Below are positions 56,568-64,000 of a stretch of 64,000 nucleotides of DNA, in pieces (within the stretch, counting starts at the first letter, position 1; each line of letters begins with the position of its first letter). The position numbers were made by a program, and so were the translations under genes. Below the pieces are notes generated by a model. The model did not search any database and was not told the origin of the DNA. It saw only the letters and a list, made by a program, of their open reading frames with translations. The stretch spans positions 1 through 64,000 of the forward strand of contig NZ_QGNY01000010.1 of assembly GCF_003173575.1 (NCBI RefSeq), in the 5' to 3' direction. The stretch comes from Pedobacter paludis. Its GTDB lineage: Bacteria; Bacteroidota; Bacteroidia; Sphingobacteriales; Sphingobacteriaceae.

Positions 56568-59564
56568 CTATTTTACACTAACCAATACATTTATTTTTGC
56601 AACAGTAGGCTGATTAAAATCTTGTAAAGCTTTTCCTAAAACCTGGCCAACTTTAACCTTATTCAAATCTGCTTTCATAGCTACCCCATTTTGCGAAGAA
56701 GTTACCAGCATATCGCCTCTTTTTATCGCTCCACCTTCTATGCAAACTTTAGTAGGGATTACCCCGATTACACCCATTGGCACTTTGCCTAATAATTCAG
56801 AATCTATGTTTTCTTCTGTCAATAGAAGACCAGGTTTGGTTGCATAAACACCTGCCACTAAGTTTGAATAGGCACCTGTTGATTTTTCTACTGTTCTATC
56901 TTTTTCCGTAGAGATTACCAAGATATCTCCGGGCTCAAAATCTTTAACTTCTCCATGTACATCAAATGCTTCTGCAACATCGGCACCACTTGCTTGTGTA
57001 CCTCCATTAAAAAATCCTTTTCCTGCAAGGTTAACACGAGCAACATTAGTACCATTATCCTGTCCAACAAATATATTGCCCGATGCTCCAGAATGATTAA
57101 TCAGTAGAGCATTACCAGTACCAGCGTTAGTTACATGAACTGTAGGATTTCCGTTGGCTGTATTAAAATTGGCAAAACGTGCGGCTTTACCACCACCAAA
57201 ATTAGGAATCCATCCATAAATTGCATTTCCCGTTCCATCACAATTGGCTTCAACGCCATTTCCGTTTTTGCCGGCATTAGCGGTCACACCATTTCCGTTA
57301 CCTTCTGTTAAAGCAATTAATGCAGGTCCATTACCAGCAGCATTCGATGAGTAGAATAACCCACCATAACCTCCAGTTCCAGATGATAAACCATAAACCC
57401 CAGCCGTTCCAAAATTTGCGAAAATTGAATTTACTTCACCTTTTACGGCAGGAGCTGTTCCGTTATTATTATCAACTTTAAAGCTACCAGCAGCACCATT
57501 ACCTATAGTAGATGCTTCTACAACTATATTATCATTAGAAGAGTTGAAATTTCTAAATGCAGCAGGCTGACCTGTTCCGAAACTTGGTACCCAACCATAA
57601 ATGGCTTTTCCGGCTCCATCAATATTGGCTTCCACTGCATTGCCGTCTTTTCCTGCATTTGCAGTAATGGCATTTCCATTTCCATCTGTTAAAGCAACAA
57701 GTGCAGCACCATTTCCAGCTGGGTTTGAAGCGTAAAATAATCCTGCTCGGCCTCCTGTACCAGATGATACTCCGAAAATTCCTGCTGTCCCAAAATTCCC
57801 AAAAATCGAATTTACTTCGCCACGAACAGCTGAACCAACGCTATTGGTGTTATTTAAAGTAAATGAGGCCGCATTCCCGATGGTATTATCAGGAATATTC
57901 CCATTAGTATTCGAAGTTACTTCAAAGGTATTTACATCAGTATTATTTGCATTGGTATTTATAAAATTACCCGCTTTACCCTTGCTGCCATTACTGCCTA
58001 TTTCACCTTGAACACCAACTCCAGTGCCTGTTGTGCTTGTGCTAATAAAGCCACGCACTCCATAACCTCCACCATTATTACGCCCAACTACAGCACCAGC
58101 AATATCACTTGTAGCAATACCCACAACTGATTCTCCATTGCCAGTATTGGTTCCAAAAATAGCTGCTGAGGTTTGAGCAGATACTGTAGCTCTTACGGCC
58201 ATACCTGTTCCACTAGATGACGATATTCCATCTCCGTTACCTGATGTTGAAACATTAATTACAGTACCATTTCCTAATGTACTTGCAGATAATGCAATGT
58301 TTGAATTGGAATTATTGTTAATAGCTATATTTGCTGCTGGGCCATTTGTAGAAGTTGCATATAATCCCGTTCCGCTATTACTATTGGCATAAACGCCATA
58401 ACCGCCAGCAGATGAATTTCCATAAACCCCTAAGCCATTTGGTGTAACGCCATACACACCCCAACCACTTCCAGCTTGGCTTCCCCAAACGCCAATACCT
58501 AAGCCGCCTGTACCATTATTTATACCTCTTACAGCTGATGAAAATCCACCTGGAGCGGTTGAAGATACAATTCCCCTCACGGGAGCAATACTTGAAGTCG
58601 TTGTATTATTAACACCTTCAATAGAGGTTCCATCGCCATTATTGGTAATAGAAAATAAAGTTGCTGCATTATTTTCCGTAGCTGCATATGGAAGTGTTAG
58701 AGAACCACCCGCATCTGTTCCTGGTGCCCAGCTCGTTCCATTGTATTTCAATACCTGACCATTTGTAGGAGCTGTTGCAGAAATTGCAACATTTTGAATT
58801 CCCTTTACATTTGGGTTAGGATAATTACCCGTTAAATCTCCGCCCGCAACACCAGTTAAGGCTCCAGCAGGGCCAACTGGTCCTATAGGTCCGGCTGGGC
58901 CGGTAGCTCCAACCGGGCCTTGTGTTCCTTGTACACCTGCTGGTCCAACAGGACCAATAGGGCCAGCAGCTCCGGTTGTGCCTACTGGACCAGCTGGGCC
59001 TACGGGTCCAACTGCTCCTGTAGCACCGGTGGGTCCTGCCGGACCAGTTGCGCCTATGGGTCCTTGGATTCCTGCAGGTCCCGTTGCTCCTGCAGGTCCT
59101 TGAATTCCCGTTGGGCCAACTGGTCCGATAGGTCCTGCCGGGCCAATAGGGCCAGGGTTACCATTGGCTGCGTAAAGTGCAAAAGGAACGCTCATCAGTT
59201 GTGTAGTGCCCAAGTCTGCGAAGCTTCCGCCACCAATAGCCAATTCAACTTTTAAAAATTGATTGGCATTTTGCCACGGAACACCCGCAAGCGTACCTGT
59301 AGATGGACTCCCTTTACCAATTTGTAAAGTAAAAAGACCTAAATTATTTGTGCTTAAGTCATGTGTTTCTGAATATTGAACTGGACCATTGGCTGTATTT
59401 CCCAAAATCGAAATTCTAACTTTTATGTTTTGTTTCGCCAAAACCGTCCCATCATTATTACGGGCAACTGCTTGGTAATTTATTCCTGTTAGTCCACTTT
59501 GTGCATAAGCATTGCCAAAAAACAATGCAAGTGCGAGCGTAAGTATGTAAGTAAACTTTTTCAT
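56568..59564 (-). CDS. Secreted collagen-like surface protein
   Basis: 998 residues with signal peptide [22 protein letters not shown]. Domains: an N-terminal strand-rich head (about 22-133, [16 protein letters not shown]...[13 protein letters not shown]); a collagen-like Gly-X-Y tract of about 33 triplets (135-235), rich in Pro at X and Ala/Val/Ile at Y; a [18 protein letters not shown] linker; a long Gly/Asn-rich beta-helix-like region containing two tandem copies of an about 128-residue unit (near 560-815); and a C-terminal domain with [22 protein letters not shown]. It resembles tail-fibre or adhesin architectures. No type IX sorting signal is seen at its C-terminus. Last gene of the minus-strand operon with PorV. 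Confidence 0.85.
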   Translation of the reverse strand: MKKFTYILTLALALFFGNAYAQSGLTGINYQAVARNNDGTVLAKQNIKVRISILGNTANGPVQYSETHDLSTNNLGLFTLQIGKGSPSTGTLAGVPWQNANQFLKVELAIGGGSFADLGTTQLMSVPFALYAANGNPGPIGPAGPIGPVGPTGIQGPAGATGPAGIQGPIGATGPAGPTGATGAVGPVGPAGPVGTTGAAGPIGPVGPAGVQGTQGPVGATGPAGPIGPVGPAGALTGVAGGDLTGNYPNPNVKGIQNVAISATAPTNGQVLKYNGTSWAPGTDAGGSLTLPYAATENNAATLFSITNNGDGTSIEGVNNTTTSSIAPVRGIVSSTAPGGFSSAVRGINNGTGGLGIGVWGSQAGSGWGVYGVTPNGLGVYGNSSAGGYGVYANSNSGTGLYATSTNGPAANIAINNNSNSNIALSASTLGNGTVINVSTSGNGDGISSSSGTGMAVRATVSAQTSAAIFGTNTGNGESVVGIATSDIAGAVVGRNNGGGYGVRGFISTSTTGTGVGVQGEIGSNGSKGKAGNFINTNANNTDVNTFEVTSNTNGNIPDNTIGNAASFTLNNTNSVGSAVRGEVNSIFGNFGTAGIFGVSSGTGGRAGLFYASNPAGNGAALVALTDGNGNAITANAGKDGNAVEANIDGAGKAIYGWVPSFGTGQPAAFRNFNSSNDNIVVEASTIGNGAAGSFKVDNNNGTAPAVKGEVNSIFANFGTAGVYGLSSGTGGYGGLFYSSNAAGNGPALIALTEGNGNGVTANAGKNGNGVEANCDGTGNAIYGWIPNFGGGKAARFANFNTANGNPTVHVTNAGTGNALLINHSGASGNIFVGQDNGTNVARVNLAGKGFFNGGTQASGADVAEAFDVHGEVKDFEPGDILVISTEKDRTVEKSTGAYSNLVAGVYATKPGLLLTEENIDSELLGKVPMGVIGVIPTKVCIEGGAIKRGDMLVTSSQNGVAMKADLNKVKVGQVLGKALQDFNQPTVAKINVLVSVK
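57100..57862. repeat. Two tandem 384-base repeats in the collagen-like gene
   Basis: Copies at about 57477-57862 and 57100-57476 encode parallel units ([14 protein letters not shown] and [32 protein letters not shown] and [18 protein letters not shown]). Identity is high but not perfect. Confidence 0.65.
58860..59162. repeat. Collagen-like Gly-X-Y coding repeat
   Basis: About 300 bases of GC-rich nine-base-period repeats (GGTCCTGCC-type on the plus strand) encoding Gly-Pro-X triplets. The antisense long reading frame here is an artefact. Confidence 0.85.
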
Positions 59565-59601
59565 GTTAAATTATTTTAATTGTAGAGATAGTTGAAATTA
59601 T

Positions 59602-59949
59602 TTATTGCTTGTTGCCAGTTTCCTGCTGCATTGGTGGCATTTTTACTTCAGATTTAGCCTCTTTTTTCTCCTCTTTTTTTTCAGTATCTGAAGCCATTTT
59701 TTCATTTGCCTGCGCACCTTTTTGAGTAGCATTAATACGAGTTTTTTGAACTGCTGGCGTATAGTTTTGAAATAACCTCTGTTTTGTTGGTGTACTTACA
59801 TCCTTGGAAACAGCTTGTACCTTGGGTTTTTGCAACTTAAGTTCTTCTGTTGTTTTATTTGGGAATAAAGTGCCAATGGTCGATTTTTGAGCCTTTGCAT
59901 TTGCGATGCCAACTACGGCCAACATCAGCAAGAAAAATAATTTTTTCAT
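59602..59949 (-). CDS. Small exported Lys/Glu-rich protein
   Basis: 115 residues with signal peptide MKKLFFLLMLAVVGIANAKAQ, a mid-region (residues about 25-75) and a low-complexity Lys/Glu/Ala tail (KKEEKKEAKSEVKM), predicted disordered. No family recognised. Located between porV and the collagen-like gene with gaps of 32 and 37 bases, so co-transcribed. It may be a stalk or an assembly helper. Confidence 0.6.
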   Translation of the reverse strand: MKKLFFLLMLAVVGIANAKAQKSTIGTLFPNKTTEELKLQKPKVQAVSKDVSTPTKQRLFQNYTPAVQKTRINATQKGAQANEKMASDTEKKEEKKEAKSEVKMPPMQQETGNKQ

Positions 59950-59981
59950 TTTTTTAGATGGTTTATTGGTTGTTTAATATT

Positions 59982-61124
59982 TTAATCAATTGAATAACTT
60001 AAGGTGAACTTGATCCCGTTTCTTAGTACGTATCTTTTAGAAACTGGGGCGATGTAGCTCATATCAAATTGAAACGGTTTTAATTTTAAGCCTATCCCTG
60101 CGGCAAAATGCTGTCTGTTTCCTTTCTCTGGATCCTCATAAAAATATCCCGAGCGGATAAAAAATTGATTCTGATAAGAAAATTCCACTCCTCCAGCGAT
60201 TGTAAATTCTGATATTTCTTCTCTAAAGCCACCTGGCGCATCAAAAAGAGAAGAAAACAAAGCATTGGGAACACTTCTGTTTGGATCTTTACCTTTCTCG
60301 ATTTCTGATGTAGCAATTCCATTTGCATCCAACTTATATCTTGGAGGAGTTGGCACCATCAGTTTATTTACATCAAGCAAAAAGGTTAAGCTGTTAGATT
60401 TATTTTTTAAGAGGGTATAACCACCGCCAATTCTAAGATTCATGGGTAAAAAAGATTCTCCACCCGGGGTTGATGAGTATTTTAATTTTGTTCCAATATT
60501 GGTTAAACTTACGCCCCATGCATATCTCGAATTGGTTAAGGTTTTTTCAGAGTATACACTAACATCGGCAGAATATCCATTTACTGCACTCACTTCCATG
60601 CCATTAAAAGTGCCCATTCCGAGGTCGCTTCTAATGTACCTGCCCGTTAATGCGATGGCAAGTGCATCTCCAAATTTTCTAGAGTAAGTTCCATCTATAG
60701 AGAATTCGCTTGCTTGATATTGTTGTAATAGGCCTCCGCTTTCATCTCTAAAATTGATGCTTCCCAAGTCTAAATATTTTAAGGAAAGTCCTATCGCTTC
60801 CCGATCTCCAAATTGATGATAGGCACTTAGATTCCCTAAATGTAAATTCTTATCGATTTCCCTTAACCACGGAACATAAGAAACACTGAGACCGGTTTTA
60901 TCAGCAAAAGAAAGCTTGGCGCCATTCATAAAGCCAGAGTTTGCATCACTCATTAATCCGGTTCCTGCCTCTGCAACACCAGTACTTCGGGCATCGGGGC
61001 TAATGAGTAGAAATGAAGCACCTGTGGTTACAGTATTATATTGATTTTGAACTTGAGCGTGGCTGTAAAATGCAATGCAAAGCAATGCAAATACACCATA
61101 TGCGATTTTGATAAGCGTTTTCAT
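59982..61124 (-). CDS. porV: Type IX secretion outer-membrane protein PorV
   Basis: 380 residues with signal peptide MKTLIKIAYGVFALLCIAFYSHAQ. The first mature segment GASFLLISPDARSTGVAEAG...SDANSGFMNGAKLSFADKTGLSVSYVPWLREIDK is the PorV (LptO) hallmark, followed by FadL-like barrel strands to residue 380. In studied type IX systems PorV is the shuttle that brings CTD-bearing cargo to the PorU sortase attachment step. Here the adjacent cargo-like gene encodes a CTD mini-protein. PorU, PorK/L/M/N/T and Sov are not in the window, so this may be an accessory PorV copy. Confidence 0.88.
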   Translation of the reverse strand: MKTLIKIAYGVFALLCIAFYSHAQVQNQYNTVTTGASFLLISPDARSTGVAEAGTGLMSDANSGFMNGAKLSFADKTGLSVSYVPWLREIDKNLHLGNLSAYHQFGDREAIGLSLKYLDLGSINFRDESGGLLQQYQASEFSIDGTYSRKFGDALAIALTGRYIRSDLGMGTFNGMEVSAVNGYSADVSVYSEKTLTNSRYAWGVSLTNIGTKLKYSSTPGGESFLPMNLRIGGGYTLLKNKSNSLTFLLDVNKLMVPTPPRYKLDANGIATSEIEKGKDPNRSVPNALFSSLFDAPGGFREEISEFTIAGGVEFSYQNQFFIRSGYFYEDPEKGNRQHFAAGIGLKLKPFQFDMSYIAPVSKRYVLRNGIKFTLSYSID

Positions 61125-61154
61125 GAAAATATTTTAAGTAGGTAAAAATTAACT

Positions 61155-61646
61155 TTATTGAATAACGAGCTTTTCAGAAAATGTTCGGAAATTAACGTAA
61201 AGCACAACGTGATACATGCCAGAGGCGAGACCATTTAACGGAATAACATATTCTATTTTGCCCGCAAGGCTCGTAACCGTGCTAGAATGAACAATTTGGC
61301 CAGCGTTATTTACTAAATTGATCAGCACTTTGGCATCCGTTAATAAATCAAAATCGACTTTGGTTTTTCCAACTGCTGGATTTGGATATACTCTCATATT
61401 TCCAACTGCTGGCGCAGCTAAAGAGGAGATGGTGAATTCTGGCTGTTGAAAACCTTGAGTAAGTAAAACAGCAGAACTTTGTTGCGTAAGAACGGCAACT
61501 TCGCCAACAGTGAATTGAATAAGTGTATTGCCAGCCTGTGCGCTTCCGCCAGTACTTGCAACAACACTTCTTGTTAACGTGGTTTGAGCGTTAATATTTG
61601 TTGAAAGGAGCCAACAAAATAATGAGAGTACAATTACCTTTTTCAT
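61155..61646 (-). CDS. T9SS-sorted mini-protein (type A C-terminal domain)
   Basis: 163 residues. Signal peptide MKKVIVLSLFCWLLSTNINAQ. A short body (about 22-82: VVASTGGSAQAGNTLIQFTVGEVAVLTQQSSAVLLTQGFQQPEF) is followed by a type A CTD (about 85-163: VYPNPAVGKTKVDFDL ... LASGMYHVVLYVNFRTFSEKLVIQ). The passenger is very short compared with most T9SS cargos. The gene starts the operon, with 30 bases to porV. The body pattern (GGSA...FTVGE...TQGFQQP) recurs in many Bacteroidota small T9SS proteins. Confidence 0.85.
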   Translation of the reverse strand: MKKVIVLSLFCWLLSTNINAQTTLTRSVVASTGGSAQAGNTLIQFTVGEVAVLTQQSSAVLLTQGFQQPEFTISSLAAPAVGNMRVYPNPAVGKTKVDFDLLTDAKVLINLVNNAGQIVHSSTVTSLAGKIEYVIPLNGLASGMYHVVLYVNFRTFSEKLVIQ

Positions 61647-61864
61647 AGAGCGTCGAAATTGATTAGTTAATAAGAATTATGATGACATAACTCTTGTGAT
61701 CAAATTTCCCATCGCTATTTTTAAAAAAATAATGATGTTGGGCTGTTGTTTGATCTACACAAATTGACATAAAGCAATTTGTTATTTCAATACGCTTTTT
61801 ACGGTATTTTTACAGGTTTGTAGCCTTAAATAGATTGGTATCTGTATATAGAATACGTTGTGTT
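61647..61864. other. Intergenic upstream region of the T9SS-related operon
   Basis: 218 bases, AT-rich. It contains direct T/A tracts but no clear TAnnTTTG box on the minus strand. No gene recognised. Confidence 0.4.
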
Positions 61865-62515
61865 TTAATCAAGCCCCAAGAAAATTTTATTTTCCAAGGC
61901 ATATTTAACCAATGATGCGGTATTATTTAAGTTTAGCTTATGAAAGATGTTTTTTCTGTGCGTATCTACCGTTCTAATGCTTAAATAAAGCATATCGGCT
62001 ATTTGGGCATTTGTATTGCCATCAATAATTAACCGAACAATTTCAAGCTCTCTAGAAGATAGTAGCTGTGGCTTATTGCCCTTGTCGGGGTTTTTATTGT
62101 TTAGTAGAAACTCTTCAAGAATAGATTCAAGATCCTCGGTAACGTAAAACCTTCCATTGCTCACTTCATCAATGGCTTTGAAGAGATTTTTATCGTCTGT
62201 ATTTTTGAAAAGATAGCCTTTTGCACCAGCTTCTAACATATTCCAAACGCTTCTTTTATCATTAAGCATTGATAAAACAATTACATTTATATCTGGAAAA
62301 TCTGCTTTTATCAATTGGATTGTTTGATAACCATTTAGCATTGGCATATTAATATCCAGAAGAATTAAATCTGGTTTCTCTTTTTTAACCAACTCGATAA
62401 CTTCAATCCCATTATTTGCCGATGCGATGACTTTAAAATCCTTTCTTACGGCTAAAATTAGTTTTAAGCCGTTGATCAGCATATTATGATCGTCTGCAAT
62501 AAGTATTTTAATCAT
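61865..62515 (-). CDS. LuxR/NarL-type response regulator
   Basis: 216 residues. N-terminal receiver with phospho-acceptor D54 (LILLDINMPMLNG) and D8/D9 acidic pair; C-terminal LuxR HTH (about 150-208: LLSSRELEIVRLIIDGNTNAQIADMLYLSIRTVDTHRKNIFHKLNL). Transcription factor of a two-component system. Its start overlaps the kinase gene stop by eight bases, so it is coupled to it. Confidence 0.95.
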   Translation of the reverse strand: MIKILIADDHNMLINGLKLILAVRKDFKVIASANNGIEVIELVKKEKPDLILLDINMPMLNGYQTIQLIKADFPDINVIVLSMLNDKRSVWNMLEAGAKGYLFKNTDDKNLFKAIDEVSNGRFYVTEDLESILEEFLLNNKNPDKGNKPQLLSSRELEIVRLIIDGNTNAQIADMLYLSIRTVDTHRKNIFHKLNLNNTASLVKYALENKIFLGLD

Positions 62516-64000
62516 CTATCTTAAATTTTATATTCTGCCGTAAATTTATAATAATGGTTACGGCAACGCCTTTTCCAATCTCAGTGTCTAATTCAATATC
62601 AGCTTTTATGGCTTTTACATGGGCTTCTATATTCGATAATCCATAACCTCTCTTTACCGATTCATAGTCAAAGCCTTTTCCATCATCTTCATAAAGCAAT
62701 ATTAACTTTTCATCGCGGTTTATTATCGAAATATAAATATTTTTTGCTTGGGCGTGCTTTATTGTATTGTTAATTAACTCTTGGCAAATTCTATATAGTG
62801 CATATTGTTGGGCGCTTTTTAACACTGTGGTAAAGCCAGAATAATCGAAATGGATTTTAACAATTCCCAACTTTCCAATACTTTCTGTTAAGTCTTGCAG
62901 GGCAATAATTAATCCGCTTTCATCGAGCGTTTTCGGACTTAAATTAATCAAGGTTGTTCGCAGAACATTAACGGCTTCATCTATATATTCTGATGATAGG
63001 GTTCTAAGCTCTCCGCTATCAATCATTTTGTTAATATCACCAGCTAATAAATAGTGTTTCAGTGATGAAAGCTTTAGGCCAAGATCATCGTGCAGATCAT
63101 CTGCAATTCTTTTCCTGTCTGCCTTTTGGAAATTAATCATTTGCCTCAATTGTAGAAGTTGCTGGTGTTTGATCCACCTTAAATATAAATACAGAACTAG
63201 CGCAGATAATAAAATTAAACTGATGGACATGGAAGAGATAAACCACCACTTTTGCCAGAAAGGTGCACCTATTGTTATGGACAATGTTGTTTTTAAATTA
63301 CTCTGTGCATCCAATAATTCCAGTTTAAAACTTCCCGATGGCATATTTGGAAATCGAATTCGATTACTCCCTAAAACAGTTACTTCCTTATTATCATAGC
63401 CAACCATTCTATAAACTATTTTACGTTGCTTGGGGTTAATGTAATCCATTGAACTAAAAGCAAAAGTTAGCGTATTTTGATTGTGCTTTAGGTTTAAATT
63501 GTTTGTTGTAATGGGATTTCCAGACTCAGTGTATGGTTGATCATTTATTAAAATCTCGGTAATTTTTGGCTGAGAAACGCTTTTATAAATATTTGTTTTA
63601 TTCGGATTGAAAAGATTTATGCCATTAATCCCGCCGATTGCAATTTGATTTTCGTCGATCAACGAAATGCTGTTGGAATTAAAAACCATGCTCTGCAAAC
63701 CATCAGATATGGTGTAACGGGTTTTGCTCTGCTTTTGGTTGTCATAAAAATAAAGCCCATTATTGCTTCCAATCCAAAGGTTTTGATTTTTATCGGCCAA
63801 AATACTTGTACAGTTTGCGTCGAAAATACTTAGGTTATCTAAAATACTGGTTGTCGTATTGTATTTTATTAATCCCGATGTTGTAGCCAGGAAAATTTTA
63901 TCTCCAATGGTTACATTCCCATTAATGGCATACGGTGATCTGCCAATTTCTTTTTCGTATTTAAATTGCCCATTATTAAAACTGTACAGATAAGTGCTGG
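62508..64000 (-). CDS. Propeller/Y_Y_Y sensor histidine kinase (5' truncated by window)
   Basis: Reading frame open to the window edge, at least 497 codons. The N-terminal part (incomplete) has beta-propeller repeats (ADKNQNLWIGSNNGLYFYD), followed by a Y_Y_Y-type domain, a single helix (about 190-215 from 63800), a HisKA_3 dimerisation domain (RKRIADDLHDDLGLKLSSLKHYL, His in DLHDD), and HATPase_c (ELINNTIKHA, DDGKGFD, GYGLSNIEAHV). Periplasmic ligand-sensing propellers of this type often sense polysaccharides or cell-envelope cues. It pairs with the overlapping LuxR-type regulator. The start is outside the window. Confidence 0.93.
   Translation of the reverse strand, partial: STYLYSFNNGQFKYEKEIGRSPYAINGNVTIGDKIFLATTSGLIKYNTTTSILDNLSIFDANCTSILADKNQNLWIGSNNGLYFYDNQKQSKTRYTISDGLQSMVFNSNSISLIDENQIAIGGINGINLFNPNKTNIYKSVSQPKITEILINDQPYTESGNPITTNNLNLKHNQNTLTFAFSSMDYINPKQRKIVYRMVGYDNKEVTVLGSNRIRFPNMPSGSFKLELLDAQSNLKTTLSITIGAPFWQKWWFISSMSISLILLSALVLYLYLRWIKHQQLLQLRQMINFQKADRKRIADDLHDDLGLKLSSLKHYLLAGDINKMIDSGELRTLSSEYIDEAVNVLRTTLINLSPKTLDESGLIIALQDLTESIGKLGIVKIHFDYSGFTTVLKSAQQYALYRICQELINNTIKHAQAKNIYISIINRDEKLILLYEDDGKGFDYESVKRGYGLSNIEAHVKAIKADIELDTEIGKGVAVTIIINLRQNIKFKIDD

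Noticed and set aside
58860-59162. Horizontal transfer because of the GC-rich island in the collagen-like gene
   Set aside because: The higher GC is explained by Gly/Pro codons of the repeat tract.
58920-59255. 111-codon plus-strand frame rich in Cys and Ser
   Set aside because: It is the antisense shadow of the Gly-X-Y coding repeat and has no start context.

Overview
The window is about 38-40% GC chromosomal DNA from a member of the Bacteroidota, most likely a Pedobacter-like Sphingobacteriaceae. Evidence for this: promoters with the Bacteroidota -7 box TAnnTTTG, a PorV/type IX secretion C-terminal-domain pair, the ftsX-DUF3098-uppP-truB-ribF gene order, two TamB-type giants with a lipoprotein TamA variant, and many small dispersed palindromic repeats of the kinds common in this family. 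Most genes are housekeeping. No CRISPR array, prophage or antiphage island was seen.

Layout. 1-800: right end of a probable IS21-like element that interrupts a serine-recombinase gene, whose 3' remnant runs into a tRNA-Met gene. 0.9-10 kb: START-like protein, LptF/G permease, ribBA, a 1475-residue TamB paralog, and tsaD. 10-12.4 kb: two adjacent exported accessory genes, each apparently broken by a one-base frameshift. 12.4-24 kb: recA, nth, a putative regulator, two small beta-barrel proteins, an MFS exporter, an ECF sigma factor with a tiny partner, uvrA, a LysE-type transporter and a DUF2157 protein. 24-31.4 kb: a CPA2 antiporter, then on the minus strand the ftsX-DUF3098-uppP-truB-yitT-ribF cluster. 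ribF carries an in-frame insertion derived from a dispersed repeat. 31.6-40 kb: a lipoprotein, leuS, a DEAD-box helicase and two transporters. 40-56.5 kb: parE, a hybrid histidine kinase, a tamB-tamA(L)-yihY operon, cdd and parC. 56.5-64 kb: a minus-strand locus with a propeller/Y_Y_Y sensor kinase and LuxR-type regulator, followed by a four-gene operon: T9SS-sorted mini-protein, PorV, a small Lys/Glu-rich exported protein and a 998-residue collagen-like surface protein.

How the genes work together. Envelope biogenesis dominates: LptF/G (LPS export), TamB/TamA(L) (outer-membrane assembly), UppP (undecaprenyl recycling), FtsX and PorV/T9SS. The most system-like part is 56.5-64 kb, where a two-component pair sits next to a secretion-channel component, a CTD mini-cargo and a collagen-like fibre protein. 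The second theme is dispersed repeats. At least ten different palindromic or tandem-like families fill intergenic gaps, especially between convergent genes, and one copy has become protein-coding inside ribF.
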